Positions 60,876 to 64,000 of a stretch of DNA of 64,000 nucleotides are shown here, piece after piece (positions within the stretch are counted from its first letter, which is position 1; the number at the start of each line of letters is the position of its first letter). The notes beneath the pieces were generated by a model. The model was not told the origin of the DNA. It ran no database searches and was given only the letters and a program-made list of their open reading frames with translations. Made by a program: the position numbers and the translations under genes. Source of the stretch: Anisus vortex (Eukaryota > Mollusca > Gastropoda > Planorbidae); NCBI GenBank assembly GCA_949126835.1, contig OX421499.1, forward strand, positions 24,277,990-24,341,989. Reading direction: 5' to 3'.

Positions 60876-62175
60876 ATTGGGTAGCTATGGCTATCACATT
60901 ATTGCTTTTAATGTTAGCGAGTACTATTGGTCAAGCCATTGTCCCAAATCCAGGGATGAAGTTAAGAATCACCAAACAAGGTCTAGACTATGGTAAAAAA
61001 CAATCAATTTATTTTTACTTTTTTTTAAATAATTTTTTTAAAATGTCTTTTCATTTCTTTTTCTCTCTCGCATTTTTTGTGTTCTTTTAGTTATTTTAAT
61101 TACTTTTTCCCACGTCATTATTTAAGCATATAACCTTACTTTTATCTTCTTCTTCTTCACATTACCGTGGAGACCCCGTTAAGACCGATGAAAGAGTCAA
61201 CAATTTAACTACATATACAATTTTAAAACATCAACGATTGATTTTTTATGACTGAGTAAGCACATTTAAAAGCAATAATACATATACTCTATAAATAGCT
61301 GCTCTTTTTTCACGAAAAGAACAATGAAATTAAAGTTGAAATATCTTTTTTCGGCCAATTAATTTATTTATGTCTTTTTGCACTCATCGCTAACTGTTTA
61401 TTCTTGACTTATCATAGAGCATCTATACATTAATAGGCCTACTGGATGAGAAAACCAATACGGCAATTAAAATATCATGTTATAATAATGTATTCTAGTT
61501 CTAGTTGCCTTACTAGCTGCTTTTACTGCTTTCATCTTTAATAGATAGTTTTATACACTCCTTTTTAACCATAACGTAAATCTAGTCTCGCATTTTGATA
61601 AGGCTTTTAAATGCCGATCAGTTCATGTTTTTTTTTTTGGTTCTTTCAGGCAACCCATTATATACCAGGATGCAGCTTGGGAAGAATGATATTTTTTATG
61701 CGCGTAGTCTGTCACAGGAACTAATACAATCTCTTTTTATCCATATTTCTACTCGAGTAATGTCTAAAAAAAATTGTTGTTTAAGTGGAATTTAAGATGG
61801 AATTTAGATCTGTTTTAATTATTAGGCCTACTAGTTTTCTCGTTGCCATTATTTCCTCATGTATTTAGCCTTTAGCGTTTTCTATATGTGAAGCTCTTAG
61901 GTTTTACTTCACTGCTTGATTTTCTTTATTTCTCCCTCTATTGCTAAAAACTTCCCCCCCTCCCCGTGTTTGCTATTAGCGATTTATAAACACGGCATTT
62001 TATTCAAAGAATATAATAGGCCTACTTGTACCTTGATGCTTGTTCAGCCAAATGTTGGTTTTATCCTTGATTCAGCAAACAGAGCATTAAAAGATTTCAT
62101 ATCTAAATGGTTGATGGAGCTCAAGCTAGATGCCTTGGAGAATGACCTTGGCGTGTTTGCTTACAGTCTGAAAAA
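60876..62175 (+). CDS. LBP/BPI family protein, gene 4 (exons 1-2; continues beyond window)
   Basis: Exon 1 (60876..60992, ATG at 60887, 106 coding nt) encodes a signal peptide MAITLLLLMLASTIGQAIV followed by PNPGMKLRITKQGLDYG, the BPI-family mature start; donor GTAAAA at 60993. Exon 2 is 62076..62175, exactly 100 nt as in gene 2, after acceptor TTCAG; it joins in phase to give DYA-NRALKDF... then LMELKLDALENDLGVF and AYSLKK, aligning with gene 2 exon 2 (LRELKLNDIEGKEGKH, SYWLKK). Its donor GTAAGT at 62176 has the same phase as gene 2. Exon 3 was not found up to 64000, so the gene continues to the right. Confidence 0.85.
61000..62070. other. Gene 4 intron 1
   Basis: AT-rich intron with a GGAGACCCCGTTA retroposon fragment at 61146..61200. 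A weak candidate cryptic exon (61650..61756) is described in the findings. Confidence 0.6.
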
Positions 62176-62179
62176 GTAA

Positions 62180-63094
62180 GTCAATATAAACATCTATATT
62201 AACGATCTACCTGCATTAATTCTATAAACGGCAGGCAATAGCTTAAGGAATCACAATAATCTTAAAGGCCAACTGAAGAGTTGTTTTTTTTTCAAAATAA
62301 CGAGATTTGGAATAGAGCGATTGCAATCACGTGACAAAAAGCGCGTGCTGTTTGTTTACTTTGTCTAGTGGTGACAAATGGCAGCCGTATTACTATAGCC
62401 TTATGGTTTTATTTTTAAATGTCATCATTTCAACAATATAACGTAAAAAATATATAAAACACTGTCATGCGATGAAAAGTAACATTCAAAGCTAAAATTT
62501 AAACCATTAAAAACCAATGGAATCCGTAAGTGCAGAAAATTTAATTGAACATATCGATTGTCGAAAGTTGGCCTATCTTAACTTACTATCTAAAAGTAAA
62601 GCATAAGGCAGACTGTGCAATGTTTCACAAGAGCTTTTGAAAAACCATAAAAGCCTCAAATATTGTTTATTTCGTGGACGGACTACTAAGGACATGTTAA
62701 ATAGACATGTTTAAAAAAAATGTTATTCCCGATTATCACCATCATGGCCGCTATTTACATAATTACGTCACCAAAAAACCTAAGCCACGCCTAATGCACT
62801 CGCCCTATAGCGTCATACCGATGTGACGTTTTGCAATGGAACAAAATAAGACACATGGCAATATATTCAAAACGCGTGGCAATATATTTAAAACTGGTTG
62901 CAATAAGAGTTTTTCCTACACGAGCTGACAATTAATGACGTCACGTAGATTTTTTGTCGTAAATTAAATCGCTCAAATGGTTATCACACACACATTTTAC
63001 CGCCAGTATTGAAGTAATAACGTGAAAGTTATGTTTAAGATTTTGTATAAATGATGTTAGCGTTCGGATACTGAATAAGCATATTAAAATAATT
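62180..63094. other. Gene 4 intron 2, left part
   Basis: No coding exon recognised. The segment 62275..62960 includes mammalian-promoter-like words (ACGTGAC, GACGTCA) but no clear feature. Confidence 0.45.
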
Positions 63095-63424
63095 GGCGTG
63101 TGCAGAGCCGTATTTTGGCTTGTGGGGGGGCCCTGTTCCCAAATTTATCTGGGGGCACCTCGTGCCTTCCACATACCTCAGAAAAGTGCCGTTAATTCTT
63201 GTTACATTCTATAAACTCATAGATTGTATACTGCGCTTAGCTTGGTTGGACTAGAGCGCTTAAAATTGTAGGGGAATAAATGAATTTTACTTTACATTTT
63301 AAACGAAAGAATAGGTCTGTCACTAAAACATTTCTCTTTGGGATGTGTGGGAGCCCCTTTTATATGGGGGCCCCTGTTCTAATGGAACATGTGGAACATG
63401 CCTATATACGCCACTGGGCGTGTG
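63095..63424. mobile_element. 314-bp hAT-like MITE with perfect 8-bp duplication
   Basis: Element 63103..63416 starts CAGAGCCGTATTTTGG and ends TATATACGCCACTG (reverse complement CAGTGGCGTATATA), flanked by GGCGTGTG at 63095..63102 and 63417..63424. It contains internal GGGGGGCCC blocks near both ends. The CAGTGGCGTA end resembles the terminal repeat at 48443. Confidence 0.75.
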
Positions 63425-63614
63425 TGACACAAAAATCTGTTCAGTTTTGTTTTATGCTAACATCAAGTAAATAGCCTATAAGCCATGGCTGTAGTGGATA
63501 GAATAACAAACTAAAGTCAACTAAAACAAACTCATGATCCTAATTTAAAAGTGCACTTATTAGCGATACTTAATGGATGATTATACATTCTGTCCAAATT
63601 TGAAATCTACAACA

Positions 63615-63890
63615 CTTTCCCCCCTTGTCGATTGGCAGCACGTTCGACTAGCGTACCATAGGTCCCGGGTTCGAATCTTGGTGCAGGCCATAATCCTTTA
63701 CTGGTCTTGAAGGTGTCCGCCTGAGTCAACCCATCTCTTATGGGTGTCTTGGCATTAGTTTTGAAAAATAGTCATGGCGGCTGGTCATTGTGTGGATCAC
63801 ACACTGCCCTAGTATGCCATCGCACTGGAAACGGTTGAACGATGCTACACCATCATTCTGGATCAACTTTGTCCGACGGGATAACTTTAT
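63615..63890 (+). mobile_element. tRNA-derived SINE copy
   Basis: B box GGGTTCGAATCTTGG after a head with GATTGGCAGCACGTTCGACT, then the shared body (CCATCTCTTATGGGTGTCTT, CTAGTATGCCATCGCACTGG, AAACGGTTGAACGATGCT, GTCCGACGGGATAAC). Confidence 0.75.
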
Positions 63891-64000
63891 TTCGCTTGAC
63901 CACCCAATAATACACTCATGATTTATTAATGTGTGTGAAATACTATACACAAAACAGTTAAAGTTCTCTTCGGTATCTGTCAACCTTTGTGTGTCATTGA

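Overview
This is AT-rich eukaryotic DNA with GT-AG introns, dense microsatellites and many transposons. The recognisable genes are animal LBP/BPI (lipopolysaccharide-binding / bactericidal permeability-increasing) paralogs. LINE, hAT, SINE and LTR content and the style of the LBP/BPI genes suggest a mollusc, most likely a heterobranch gastropod; the species cannot be proven from the sequence. There are no bacterial genes, CRISPR arrays or rRNA genes.

Genes, all on the + strand. Gene 1 (442..9212) has lost its first two exons off the left edge but keeps 13 exons to the stop codon. Gene 2 (15296..40710) is complete: 15 coding exons whose borders I could place by splice phase and by comparison with gene 1, giving a predicted 478-residue secreted protein. 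Twelve of the thirteen exons shared by genes 1 and 2 are exactly the same length; only the last differs. Gene 3 is one signal-peptide exon (54827..54945) with its own upstream leader exon but no recognised exon 2. Gene 4 starts at 60876, has exons 1 and 2, and runs off the right edge. A TATA-like box plus a short leader exon ending in the same donor context lies upstream of genes 2 and 3, and a similar leader lies upstream of gene 4.

Gene 2 is swollen to about 25 kb by insertions and tandem arrays. Intron 1 carries a full-length, apparently intact Ty3/Gypsy-class element (17461..25645; 545-bp LTRs that look identical; 5-bp target duplication TCTAT) inserted 18 bp upstream of the exon 2 acceptor. 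Its single 1645-codon ORF has integrase before reverse transcriptase (the Gmr1-type, Copia-like order) and a second Gag-like segment between protease and integrase. The 3' ends of exons 1 and 2, with their donor sites, have themselves been multiplied in local tandem arrays. Introns 2, 4, 5, 6 and 14 each hold a different private array, the largest being about 4.4 kb of a 25-bp unit with higher-order structure.

Transposons elsewhere: a hAT family with CAGGGGTCGGCAACC ends and 8-bp target duplications (about eight copies), a decayed hAT transposase in gene 3 intron 1, another hAT transposase split by a younger hAT copy near 46-47 kb, an RTE-like LINE on the - strand (51.95-54.48 kb), other LINE tails, a tRNA-derived SINE family, a TTAA-flanked TIR element, and a Helitron-like element carrying a tRNA-like segment. 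The rest is AT-rich intergenic or intronic DNA where I see nothing definite.
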